46,710 nt of DNA. Origin: an uncultured Ruminococcus sp. (GTDB lineage: Bacteria; Bacillota; Clostridia; Oscillospirales; Acutalibacteraceae). A model generated the notes under the pieces. That model was given only the letters and a program-made list of their open reading frames with translations, was not told where the DNA came from and searched no databases. The DNA lies in assembly GCA_902794395.1 (NCBI GenBank), contig CADBHB010000011.1:1-46710 (forward strand). The letters are read 5' to 3'. The position numbers and the translations under genes are program-made. Position 1 is the stretch's first letter; every line of letters starts with the position of its first letter. Shown here in pieces: positions 25,264 through 34,300 of the stretch.

Positions 25264-25641
25264 ATGCGCTGTAACCGCTGTCAAAAAGAACTTAAAACCG
25301 AAGCGAACTTCTGTCCCTACTGCGGAGAAGACCTGCGTGACCTCGACCGCACCCTTGCCGCCGAGGATGTTCCTGCCGCCTATCCGCCGCCCGACAGATA
25401 CCCCTCTCCTCTGCCCTATGACGAAGCGGAGGAAGAAATTTCCGATGACGAGGTATATGAGCGCTCCGCCGAGAAAAAAGCCTTCCTCATTATAGAGTCC
25501 GTTTTGATAACTCTCGGCGTGATTTTGATACTCGCCATTCTGTTTGTGCTGGGACGCGACTATTTGTTCCCGGGCAACGACACCGCCGAAACATCGGCTT
25601 CCGCCGTCATCCACGCCGTTTTTTCCCACCTGACGCCGTAA
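25264..25641 (+). CDS. Small zinc-ribbon single-pass membrane protein
   Basis: 125 residues; the ATG at 25264 has GGAG only a few nt upstream. Zinc ribbon CNRC/CPYC (C3, C6, C17, C20) and an acidic, Pro-rich cytoplasmic linker (24-72) precede a membrane span about 75-97 (AFLIIESVLITLGVILIL) and a 27-residue extracellular tail. No kinase or sensor domain remains. It has the same N-terminus as its neighbours, so it is a reduced member of the same family, either a kinase remnant still translated or a small regulator. Its linker is rich in Glu/Asp/Tyr and has few Ser/Thr. Confidence 0.8.
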   Translation: MRCNRCQKELKTEANFCPYCGEDLRDLDRTLAAEDVPAAYPPPDRYPSPLPYDEAEEEISDDEVYERSAEKKAFLIIESVLITLGVILILAILFVLGRDYLFPGNDTAETSASAVIHAVFSHLTP

Positions 25642-25672
25642 AGCTACACCTACTGTCAAAGGAGCCCCTTCC

Positions 25673-27379
25673 ATGCGCTGTTACCGCTGTATGAGAGAAC
25701 TGAAGCAAAAGGCGAAGTTTTGCCCCTACTGCGGCAAAAAAACGCTTAAAAGCAACCCGCTTCACCAGTTGAAGGCGGGTACGGTTCTGCATCACAAATA
25801 TCTCATAGGCAACGCCATAGGCGAGGGCGGCTTCGGCATAACCTATGTAGGCTTTGACCAAACCCTCGACCTCAAGGTCGCCGTCAAGGAGTATTTTCCC
25901 TCCGGCTGCGCCAACCGCAACAACGCCATGTCAAACGACGTGACCCTAAACTACACCGGAAAAAACGATTATTTCATCCACGGCAAGGAAAGCTTTCTGT
26001 GCGAAGCCAAAAGCATCGCCAAGTTCTCGCAGGAGCGCGGTATAGTCAATGTGCGCGATTACTTCACCGAAAACAACACTGCCTACATCGTCATGGAGTT
26101 TCTGGACGGCGTCGATTTGGGCAGCTATGTGCGCGCGCACGGAGCGTTTGAGCCGAACGCGCTGTTTCGGCTTCTGCTTCCGCTTATGCGCTCGCTGCAA
26201 AAGATGCACGCTGCGGGGGTCATCCACCGCGACATCTCACCCGAAAACATAATGTTCGTCAACGGCGAAAGCCTGACGCTCACCGACTTCGGCGCGGCGC
26301 GCTACTTCTCCACCGAAGAAAAAAGCAAATCGCTCTCGGTGGTGCTCAAGCCGGGCTACGCGCCCTATGAACAATACACCCGCAAGGGGCGCCAGGGACC
26401 GTGGACAGACGTTTACGCGCTCTGCGCCACCGCCTATTACTGCATAACAGGCGTAACGCCGCCCGACTCTCTGGGAAGGAACTTTGAGGACGACCTCAAA
26501 AAGCCCTCCGAGCTGGGCGTGAACATAACTCCGCGGCTGGAAAGCGTGCTGCTGTCGGGGCTAAGGCTGCGCAGGCAGGAACGTCTGCAAAACATGGACG
26601 AGCTTATCGCGGCAGCAAAGGCGGCGCTCTCGGCTGAGGGCGACTCAGAGCCAATTCCCCATCCCGCCGAACCACCCCTGACCCTTGAGGAGGAAAACCT
26701 GACCCGCGTCGCAGACGACACCGCCGCTCTCACCCGATTTCAGATACAGGGCAGCATACCGACCTACGGCGAAAGCGATCTATACCGCAGCGAGCCCACT
26801 GAGCCGCGCCACGCCAAAAAGCGGCGCGGCGGCAAAAAGCTGACTCTGCTTATCATGGTTTTCTCAATCATCCTTTTGGTGCTGGGCGCTATAGCCATTT
26901 CGGTAGCTGTTTCACAGCGAAAGGCAGCCGCACCAAAAAGCGGCGCGCTGAAGGACGACGCGCTGGTATTCACCGCAGCGCAGTCCACCGAGCTGCGGCA
27001 AAAGCTTGATGAGGCAAGCCGTGAAACCGACTGGCAATTAATTATCCACACCTCAAAGGACGGCGTCACTGCCGACAACGCGGCGGAGCATTACAACAAC
27101 TACTACGCCGACCGCGACTTTGCCGACGACGCCATTATGCTCGCCATCGACAACACCTCCGGCGAACACGTCATCCTGTCCTACGGCACAGCCATGAGGT
27201 ACTTTCAAAACGGAAGCGAAAACTACCAAACCCTCATTTCCGCCGTCAAGCCGTATCTGGATAACGGCGAGATATACGAGGCGTCCAAGGTATTTATAGA
27301 CCGGGTAGTCGCCATACATCAGGCGGGAGAGCCGACCACCGCGGAGTCATCCGTACAAAGTGTCCCGACAGCCGTCTAA
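25673..27379 (+). CDS. Zinc-ribbon transmembrane Ser/Thr-type kinase 4 with TPM ectodomain
   Basis: 568 residues, RBS AAAGGAG. Zinc ribbon CYRC/CPYC (C3, C6, C17, C20). The kinase domain (about 43-320) has GEGGFG, VKEYF, HRDISPEN and DFG; the HRDxK Lys is Ser as in the other copies. A Glu/Pro/Thr-rich linker leads to a membrane span about 389-411 and a TPM domain about 420-555 (LKDDALVFTAAQSTEL, WQLIIHTSKDG, IMLAIDNTSGEHVILSYG). The linker to span region is very basic (KKRRGGKK), consistent with the cytoplasmic side. It is the last gene of the cluster; the terminator stem begins inside its final codons. Confidence 0.9.
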   Translation: MRCYRCMRELKQKAKFCPYCGKKTLKSNPLHQLKAGTVLHHKYLIGNAIGEGGFGITYVGFDQTLDLKVAVKEYFPSGCANRNNAMSNDVTLNYTGKNDYFIHGKESFLCEAKSIAKFSQERGIVNVRDYFTENNTAYIVMEFLDGVDLGSYVRAHGAFEPNALFRLLLPLMRSLQKMHAAGVIHRDISPENIMFVNGESLTLTDFGAARYFSTEEKSKSLSVVLKPGYAPYEQYTRKGRQGPWTDVYALCATAYYCITGVTPPDSLGRNFEDDLKKPSELGVNITPRLESVLLSGLRLRRQERLQNMDELIAAAKAALSAEGDSEPIPHPAEPPLTLEEENLTRVADDTAALTRFQIQGSIPTYGESDLYRSEPTEPRHAKKRRGGKKLTLLIMVFSIILLVLGAIAISVAVSQRKAAAPKSGALKDDALVFTAAQSTELRQKLDEASRETDWQLIIHTSKDGVTADNAAEHYNNYYADRDFADDAIMLAIDNTSGEHVILSYGTAMRYFQNGSENYQTLISAVKPYLDNGEIYEASKVFIDRVVAIHQAGEPTTAESSVQSVPTAV

Positions 27380-27404
27380 GCCTCGGCTGTCGGGATATGT
27401 TTTT
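27364..27404 (+). terminator. Strong intrinsic terminator closing the kinase cluster
   Basis: A perfect 11-bp stem CCCGACAGCCG (27364-27374) with CGGCTGTCGGG (27384-27394) is followed by ATATGTTTTT. The left arm encodes the last residues of kinase 4 and the stop codon lies in the loop. Confidence 0.9.
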
Positions 27405-27489
27405 GCGAAAACGCCCTGTTTATCCCGTATATAGGAAACTTTTCCATAAACAAAAGAGCTAAGGTAAAAAGATTGTTACATAATAGAGA

Positions 27490-27519
27490 TTGACAGGATG
27501 CGACAAAATCCGCTATAAT
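27490..27519 (+). promoter_or_regulatory. Promoter for the L,D-transpeptidase gene
   Basis: Consensus TTGACA (27490-27495), 18-bp spacer, TATAAT (27514-27519). A second TATAAT lies at 27531-27536 without a clear -35. Confidence 0.88.
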
Positions 27520-27567
27520 AAAAAATAGTATATAATTGATAAAATATCATAAAAAGGAGATCTTCCA

Positions 27568-28974
27568 ATGAATCGGAGTAGAATGACTGTATCCATTCTG
27601 GTCGGTATCGCGGCGATCATTCTCGCCATTTCGGTAGTCAGCTTTTCCGCTGCCAACGAAAAACCGCCCACCGCGCCTTCCGCGCCGCAAACATCCGTGC
27701 CTGACAATACAAATTCACACCACATCCCGATGCCGGGTACGATAACCGGTGTAAAGAAAACCAGCAGCGAGGCAAACCTGATCTCTTTGAGCTGGTCGCC
27801 CTACGGCGGCGCCACAGGCTACTATGTATATATCTGCGAGCCGGCGGTTTCCGATAACTACGTTCTGATCTCCACTGTCACTCAGCCCAAGGCTGAACTG
27901 ATGAACCTCAAGGACACCACGGCTTACAAAATAAAGATCTCCGCTTTCAAAAACAGCAACGGTGCAATTTGCGAAAGCACTCCCGCCGTGTTATCCACCG
28001 CCACACAGGCGGCGGACGTCGCCTCGATCGACAGCCTCAGCTCGTCTTCGGTGCTGAAATTCTGCTGGCCCAGAACCGACGGCGCTGTCGGCTACGACAT
28101 CTACCGTGCCGACGAGCAGAGCAACACCAAGTACTCCATATACAAAAGCCTTGACAGCTCCACCACCTCGTTCGAGGACAAAAACGTAAAAGAGGGCAAC
28201 TTTTACAGCTACAAGGTATGCCCCTATCATATCGTAGACGACGTCAAGTACTCCGCCAAGGGCAAAGCCATCGACTTCATCAGCGGACTGGACGCACCCG
28301 AGGATCTGGTCGCCCGCAGCGGCAAAAACCACATCACCCTTCACTGGGCTGAGCAGGACATAGCGTCCGGCTACGACATCTACATCTCAAACTCCGAAAA
28401 CAGCGGCTTCAAGCTGCTCGGCTCCACCGACGAGAACTCCTTCTCTGCCGAAATGCCGGAAAAGGGCAAAACCTATTACTTCCGTGTTCAGCCCTTCAAG
28501 ATTCTTGAAAACAAATCGAAGGCTCACGGCAACTGGAGCCCCTGCAGCGTAAAGGCGTCCGATCCCTCGGACAAAAGCGACGGTTCTCCCAAGAGCAGCA
28601 TAAGCGGCAAGGGCACCTATATCGAAATAAGCATTGAGCAGCAGCATATGTGGTTCTATGAAAACGGCAAGCTGCTCCTCGAAACCGACGTAGTAACGGG
28701 CAACAATAACAGCTCCGACACCCCCACAGGCAACTACGGCATACAATCCCGCGCGAGAGATACCACCCTCACCGGTGAGGGATACTCCTCCTTCGTCAAC
28801 TACTGGATGGGCTTCTCAGGCGGCTACGGCATCCACGACGCGAGCTGGCGTTCCAGCTTCGGCGGCGAGATATACAAGGGCAACGGCTCACACGGCTGTG
28901 TAAACACCCCCTACGAAAAGGTCAAGATAATTTACGAGCACACCGACTACGGCACGCCCGTATACATATACTGA
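27568..28974 (+). CDS. L,D-transpeptidase (YkuD) with fibronectin type III-like repeats
   Basis: 468 residues, ideal RBS AAGGAG. An uncleaved-looking N-terminal anchor (about 8-29) and a short Pro/Ser stalk precede three FnIII-like modules (about 58-148, 150-238, 241-335, each with a W-x-x-x-x-G-A-x-G-Y pattern such as LSWSPYGGATGYYVY). A YkuD domain follows (about 345-468). The catalytic motif is GSHGCVNTP (Cys near 443) with the preceding YGIHDASW His. These enzymes make 3-3 cross-links in peptidoglycan or attach proteins to it, and are insensitive to most penicillins. It sits just after the kinase cluster with its own promoter, making it a candidate output of that signalling. Confidence 0.92.
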   Translation: MNRSRMTVSILVGIAAIILAISVVSFSAANEKPPTAPSAPQTSVPDNTNSHHIPMPGTITGVKKTSSEANLISLSWSPYGGATGYYVYICEPAVSDNYVLISTVTQPKAELMNLKDTTAYKIKISAFKNSNGAICESTPAVLSTATQAADVASIDSLSSSSVLKFCWPRTDGAVGYDIYRADEQSNTKYSIYKSLDSSTTSFEDKNVKEGNFYSYKVCPYHIVDDVKYSAKGKAIDFISGLDAPEDLVARSGKNHITLHWAEQDIASGYDIYISNSENSGFKLLGSTDENSFSAEMPEKGKTYYFRVQPFKILENKSKAHGNWSPCSVKASDPSDKSDGSPKSSISGKGTYIEISIEQQHMWFYENGKLLLETDVVTGNNNSSDTPTGNYGIQSRARDTTLTGEGYSSFVNYWMGFSGGYGIHDASWRSSFGGEIYKGNGSHGCVNTPYEKVKIIYEHTDYGTPVYIY

Positions 28975-28987
28975 TAACAAACTAAAA

Positions 28988-29023
28988 CGGCACAAGGCGC
29001 GTACACGCCCTGTGCCGTTTTTT
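28988..29023 (+). terminator. Intrinsic terminator after the L,D-transpeptidase
   Basis: CGGCACAAGGCG (28988-28999) pairs with CGCCCTGTGCCG (29006-29017), one mismatch, followed by TTTTTT. Confidence 0.92.
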
Positions 29024-29142
29024 GCGCGGTAAAGCGCCCCGCCGCCGAGCGGAGGGTGAAGCTGATTATACTTCAAAGCATTAATAAGATGTCAGCGGAT
29101 TTTGCGCGACACGCGACAATAGAATAAAACCCCCACCACACG

Positions 29143-29175
29143 TTAAAAGAGCGCCCTGCCGTGCAGAGCGCTCTT
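29143..29175 (-). terminator. Intrinsic terminator of the glmU-like/prs/pth/mfd/prsA-like/EPSYV run
   Basis: AAGAGCGC (29147-29154) pairs with GCGCTCTT (29168-29175), with inner CTGC/GCAG pairing. The minus-strand continuation TTTTAACG is a short T tract. Confidence 0.8.
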
Positions 29176-29185
29176 GTGTTTGAGC

Positions 29186-29989
29186 TTATTTATAACGTTT
29201 GCCGTTTTTCGGGGTTTTGGTTTTCTTCTTTCCGGCGTCGAAATCATCGTCATAGTCGTCGTTTGAACGATAGCGGTATGACGACGCGCCGGAAGCGCCG
29301 TGAGAAGCGGATCTTCCGCCCTGATTTGCCGCCGCGACCTGCTTTCTTCTGGACACCGTAGAAACTATCAGGTAGATAAAGCCCACCAAGCTAAGCAGCA
29401 CCAGCGCGAATCCGAGGATCAGCAGCTTTTGACCGTTGTTCTCGGTGCCGGTATCCCGCTTGATTGAGGAGAAGCTGTCGCTGTCCGAACCGCTCGATTT
29501 ACCCTGACTGCTTACGTCTGCCTTAATGGCTTCCCAATCACTGTCGGTCAGCGTAGGCGAATCGACCTTGCTGTTTGAAGTGTCGTAATGCCCTGCCGTG
29601 GTATCGGGAATACTTGCAGGCGGATCATATGTCTGCTCGCCGCCGACATAAACGTCCGAGGGGTTGGAGTACTGATTACCGTTGTCGTCGTAGTAAACTA
29701 TGTTGTTGTCGCTCGGCTCTACATAGCTGGGCTCATCATAGCTTGGCTCTACATAGCTCGGCTCAACATAGCTGGGCTCGACATAGCTCGGCTCTACATA
29801 GCTCGGCTCTACATAGCTGGGTTCTTCGTAGCTGGGTTCGACATAGCTGGGCTCAACATAGCTGGGCTCAACATAGCTGGGCTCATCATAGCTCGGCTCT
29901 ACATCCTCCGCAAAAACCGGGAGAACAGCCGCGGAAAGCAAACAGATCGCCGAAATGATCGCTGTGATAATCCTTGAATGTTTATTCAT
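29186..29989 (-). CDS. Exported membrane protein with tandem EPSYV repeats
   Basis: 267 residues. Signal peptide to about residue 27 (VFA|ED), then 12 tandem EPSY[V/D/E] pentapeptides (31-90) ending in EPSD, and an Asn/Asp/Ser-rich segment. A stretch at about 145-160 (LTDSDWEAIKADVSS) is followed by a membrane span about 189-212. The cytoplasmic tail is basic, Gly/Ser-rich and Lys-rich. The span is followed by RRK but there is no LPxTG. The repeat region should be extended and surface exposed. GGAAGG precedes the ATG. It lies 73 nt after the prsA-like gene. Function unknown; the wall-spanning stalk interpretation is inference. Confidence 0.82.
   Translation of the reverse strand: MNKHSRIITAIISAICLLSAAVLPVFAEDVEPSYDEPSYVEPSYVEPSYVEPSYEEPSYVEPSYVEPSYVEPSYVEPSYVEPSYDEPSYVEPSDNNIVYYDDNGNQYSNPSDVYVGGEQTYDPPASIPDTTAGHYDTSNSKVDSPTLTDSDWEAIKADVSSQGKSSGSDSDSFSSIKRDTGTENNGQKLLILGFALVLLSLVGFIYLIVSTVSRRKQVAAANQGGRSASHGASGASSYRYRSNDDYDDDFDAGKKKTKTPKNGKRYK
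29708..29899 (-). repeat. 15-bp tandem repeat (minisatellite) encoding EPSYV
   Basis: Twelve full 15-bp units plus a partial one, in frame, with unit consensus GAGCCCAGCTATGTC on the coding strand and scattered synonymous changes. Length change by slippage would keep the frame. Confidence 0.92.
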
Positions 29990-30062
29990 ATAAACACCTT
30001 CCTTTCAAGGCACTTATCCCTATCCTTAAAGCCAATTATTATTCCGTCCGCCTTGTTCAGCG

Positions 30063-31214
30063 TTAGCCGGTGATGACGGATGTGCCGGTGTTCTTGGGCT
30101 TCTCAAAGAACATAGAGGGCTGATACTTGCCTACATACTTGCTCTTTTCGTAGCCGATATCCTTGATGACGCCCGCGAGATACTCACGATATTCCTTCGT
30201 TTTCATCTCTTTTATAACTTCGCTGTCGTTAGCGCCGTCCTCGGTCAAATAGTCAGTCTTTGCCTTGGCGGTGCTGTAGCGGTACACACAGTAATACTGC
30301 GCGCTGTCTGCCTCGCCGACCTTCAGCGTGACAGCCTTGCCCTCTTCCAGGGTCTTGAGCGCCTCGTCCAGTTCATCGGTGCCGGTGTTGACCTTCTTCT
30401 GAACCGAGGTAGCTGTAGTGAGCGAATCCTCTGTCAAGCCGTTTGCGCTCATATATTCCGCGATAGCGGCAGCGAACGCCTCGTCCGCGGCAGCAGCGTC
30501 GGCAGACTTGTTGACGGTTTCCTTAACGGCGTCAACAGCGGTGGTCACCTTGTTCGCCTCTGCCTCAGACAGCGCTACCTTGCCGGTCGCCGCCTCGTCG
30601 GAGGTAGCCGTGAGCGCTACGGGCAGATAAGCGTACTCGATGTAGTTCTGCTCAAAATACTTGGTGATCTCGTCCTTGCCGGGTCTTTTGGTGCCTTCTT
30701 CGCCGTAGAAGAGGTCGAACAGCTTCTCGTACTCCACGGTGTATCTGGAGGTGTAGTACTTAAAGCTCTCAAGCGAAACGCCCTTGGGCTCGAGGGTCTT
30801 TTTCAGTCCCTGATACCAGTAGTTTTCCATGCTTTCGGCATATCTGTCGACAGTAGCCTCGTCTACGGTAGCGTCCATCTTCTTCAGCTCTGCCTCAATA
30901 GCCAGCAGCTCAAGGCACTTTCTCTCGGTGTTTTCCTTGATCCAGTCCTTGGCGACGGCGGTGTTGCCCTCGTCGTCGGTGATTTCAAGATCGAGCCACT
31001 TTGAGCTGGAAGCGTCGTAGTCGTCCAGCTTGGAGGCGTAGTTCTGTGCCTCTAAATAGCACTCATACATAGCTGTCAGATAAACACCGATAGCCAGAGT
31101 TTTGTCTTTTGTTTTGTAAGACCATTCCTTGTTGAGGGTGCAGCCCGACGCGAACACGGAGAACAGCATCAGCACAGCCAGAAACAAGGAGGCAAGCTTA
31201 ACCGTTGGTTTCAT
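30063..31214 (-). CDS. PrsA/SurA-like foldase lipoprotein
   Basis: 383 residues. The signal peptide ends in the lipobox FASGC (Cys25). The body is mostly helical, with an N-terminal SurA-like pattern (LEAQNYASKLDDYD, ELKKMDATVDEATVDRYAESMENYW) and a C-terminal segment with YYCVYRYSTAKAK. The central part (about 195-310) is where a parvulin prolyl isomerase would sit, but it is Ala/Asp/Glu-rich and I do not see a clear parvulin motif. Position directly downstream of mfd is where clostridia often carry a prsA-like foldase. It probably helps fold exported proteins, perhaps without isomerase activity. It has its own promoter at 31277-31305. Confidence 0.7.
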   Translation of the reverse strand: MKPTVKLASLFLAVLMLFSVFASGCTLNKEWSYKTKDKTLAIGVYLTAMYECYLEAQNYASKLDDYDASSSKWLDLEITDDEGNTAVAKDWIKENTERKCLELLAIEAELKKMDATVDEATVDRYAESMENYWYQGLKKTLEPKGVSLESFKYYTSRYTVEYEKLFDLFYGEEGTKRPGKDEITKYFEQNYIEYAYLPVALTATSDEAATGKVALSEAEANKVTTAVDAVKETVNKSADAAAADEAFAAAIAEYMSANGLTEDSLTTATSVQKKVNTGTDELDEALKTLEEGKAVTLKVGEADSAQYYCVYRYSTAKAKTDYLTEDGANDSEVIKEMKTKEYREYLAGVIKDIGYEKSKYVGKYQPSMFFEKPKNTGTSVITG

Positions 31215-31276
31215 TTTTTATACCGTCCTTATTTATTATTGCCCATTTAAGTTAGATTATGGGTACGTACCTTTTC

Positions 31277-31305
31277 ATTATACACACTTTTTTTGCGAAT
31301 GTCTA
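31277..31305 (-). promoter_or_regulatory. Promoter for the PrsA-like gene
   Basis: Minus strand: TAGACA (31300-31305), 17-bp spacer, TATAAT (31277-31282). A 10-bp palindrome GGTACGTACC (31262-31271) overlaps the predicted start site and could be an operator. Confidence 0.8.
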
Positions 31306-31353
31306 TATTTTATGAAAAATTTTAGTGCTTTTTCCGAAAAAATTCTCAAAAAA

Positions 31354-34300
31354 TCAGCTCGTAAGTCCGAAAACTCGCTTTAATGTCGGTATAGGCAAAG
31401 CTCCGTCGGAGCACTTGACCGCCAAATACGGCTTGCTTCCCGCGTTTAAAGTCGCCTTTCCGTTGAGCGAGATAAGCAGATCTGCCACCGCGGGCGAGCG
31501 CAGCTCCTTGACATACAGCAGGATGGAGCTGTCGTTCTGCCTTATCTCATACACGCCCATAGAGTGCGCCTTGTTGCGTATAAGGGCAATATCTATCAGC
31601 CCGTTGACCGCGGGCGGTATCTTGCCGAAGCGGTCCCAAAGCTCGTCCTTGACGTCCTCGCTGTCCTCCGCGCTGCGTATGTCCGCTATCCGGCGGTACA
31701 CGTCCAGCCGCAGGGTCAGGCTTTCGACGTAATCCTCGGGGATGTGCGCGTCCACAGCTATGTCTATAAGGCAGTCGAGGTCGTCCGTCTTGGGCGTTTC
31801 GCCCTTTTGCTCGCTGACCGCTTCTCCCAGCAGCTTTAGATACATGTCATAGCCCACGCTCTCCATGTGGCCGTGCTGCTGCGCGCCCATTATGTTTCCC
31901 GCGCCGCGAAGCTCCAGGTCGCGCATGGCTATCTTGAATCCGCTGCCGAACTCGGTGAATTCGCGGATAGCCTCAAGCCGCTTTTGCTGGATCTCGCTGA
32001 GCACCTTGCTGCGCCGGAAGGTGAAATAAGCGTAAGCGCGCCGCGCACTGCGCCCCACTCTGCCGCGAAGCTGGTGGAGCTGCGACAGTCCCATGCGGTC
32101 GGCGTTGTCGATGATGAGGGTGTTGGCGTTGGGCAAATCGACGCCCGTTTCGATGATGGTTGTGCACACCAGCACATCCACCTCCTGCGCTATCATCTGC
32201 CGCCAGACCTCGCTTAGCTCCTGCTCCTTCATTTTGCCGTGACCCACGGCGATACGCGCCTCGGGTACAGCCTCCGCTATGCGGTCCACTACCCCGCTTA
32301 TGCTCTCTATATCATTGTGCAGGTAAAACACCTGTCCGCCTCGGCGCAGCTCGCGCCTTATCGCCTCGTTGACGATAGCGTCGTCGTGCTCAAGCACATA
32401 GGTCTGCACGGGCTGTCGGTTCAGCGGAGCCTCCTCAAGCACGCTCATGTCACGCAGACCGCTCATCGCCATATTCAGGGTGCGCGGGATAGGCGTAGCC
32501 GAAAGCGTAAGCACATCGACGTTTTTCACCAGCTCTTTGAACCGCTCCTTTTGCTGCACGCCGAAGCGCTGTTCCTCGTCGATGATAGCCAGTCCCAAGT
32601 CGCGGAACACCACATCCTTTTGTACCAGCCTGTGGGTGCCGATGACCATGTCAAGCTCGCCGCGCCTCAGCTTTTCCAGTATCTCCTTTTGCTGCTTTGC
32701 CGTGCGGAACCGCGACAGCAGCTCTACGCGGATGGGATAGCCCTCAAAGCGCTTGCAAACGGTTTGGTAATGCTGCCACGCCAGAATAGTAGTAGGACAG
32801 AGCAGCGCGCACTGCTTGCTGTCCGAAACGCACTTGAACGCAGCGCGCAGCGCCACCTCTGTCTTGCCGAAGCCCACGTCGCCGCAGAGCAGTCTGTCCA
32901 TCGGCGCGGTGCGCTCCATATCGCGCTTGATCTCCCCTATGCAGGTAAGCTGGTCGGGGGTCTCCTCATACTCAAATTTTGCCTCAAAGTCGCGCTGCCA
33001 TTCATTATCGCGCGAAAAGGCGTAGCCCTTTGCCTTCATGCGGGCGGAATAAAGGGCTATCAGCTCCTTGGCGATGTCCTTTACCGAGGTCTTGACCCTC
33101 GCCTTAGCTTTTTGCCAGTCGCCCGAGCCAAGGCGGCTGAGGCGCACACGGCTGTTTTCCTGCGCGCCGATGTATTTCGCGACCATGTCAAGTTGGGTGA
33201 CGGGCACATAGAGCACGTCGCCCTTGGCGTAGTCGATTTTGATGTAGTCCTTGGTGACGCCGTGGGTGTCGATCTTGCGGATGCCGCCGAACACACCTAT
33301 GCCGTGGACGCTGTGTACCACGTAGTCGCCGGCGCTTAGCTCAGACAGGCTGTATATCTCCTGTCCCTCTTTTTTGCGCCTGCGCTTCTTTTCGGGGCTG
33401 TACGCCGCCTGACCGTACGAGATAAGGAAAAACTTCTCAGCCGGCAGCTCAAAGCCCGCGCTAAGCGCGCCGGGCATCACATAAAGCGTGCCTTTTTCAC
33501 AGCGCGGCAGCTCTTGCACATACGCCGCCCTAAAACCGTCCTCGCGCAGCTCGTCCGCAAGGTTACGCGCCGCCTTTTCGGTGCCCGCCAAAACCACTCC
33601 GCCGCTGTCGGCGGAGTACAGTCCGCGCAGATCCTCCTGAAGCTGATTGCGTGAGCCGTTCCACCGGCTGATCTGCTTAGCCGAAAAGCTGATGACGTCA
33701 CTCAGCGGCAGAGGGATGCTGCCGTGGACGAAGCTTTCGAGCACTATAACGCCGTGAGCCTCAAAAAACGACAGGCACTCGCTCCAGGTCAGCGAAAAGC
33801 GGTCGAAACCTCGGGCGAGCACGCCGTCCTCTGTCCCCTGTCTGAGCTGCTCGCTGTTGCGGAAGTCCATCGCCTTGCCGCGGTCGCGCACATTGTTGAA
33901 CTCCGAAACAAAGATAAAGCTGTCGCGCGGGATGTAGTCGAGCAGACAGGCGGGCTTGCCGTATATCTGGCTGATGAATTTGTCGGCGTTCGCTATCATG
34001 GCACCGCTGCGGATAAGCTCCGCCTCGCTGTAAAGCCGCTCGCGCGCCTTGGCTGCCGCCTTGCCGCGCAGCAGCCCCGCCTGACGGGTGATATTGTCCG
34101 CCAGCGCGTCGCGGTCGTCTATGACGATCTCGGTAGAGGGCGTAAGTCTTATGGTGCCCGCTTTTTCAAAGCGCCGCTGGGTCTCCAAATCAAAAAAGCT
34201 GAGGTCGCAGATCTCGTCGCCCCAGAACTCAGCGCGCACGGGATATTCGCTGTCGGGCATAAAAAAGTCCAAAATGCCGCCGCGCAGAGAGAACTGTCCA

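Noticed and set aside
29708-29899. Regular 15-bp repeats as a CRISPR array
   Set aside because: The units are contiguous, in frame and without spacers, and encode an EPSYV peptide repeat.
29186-29989. The EPSYV protein as a sortase substrate
   Set aside because: There is no LPxTG-like motif before the membrane span, and a long basic cytoplasmic tail follows it.
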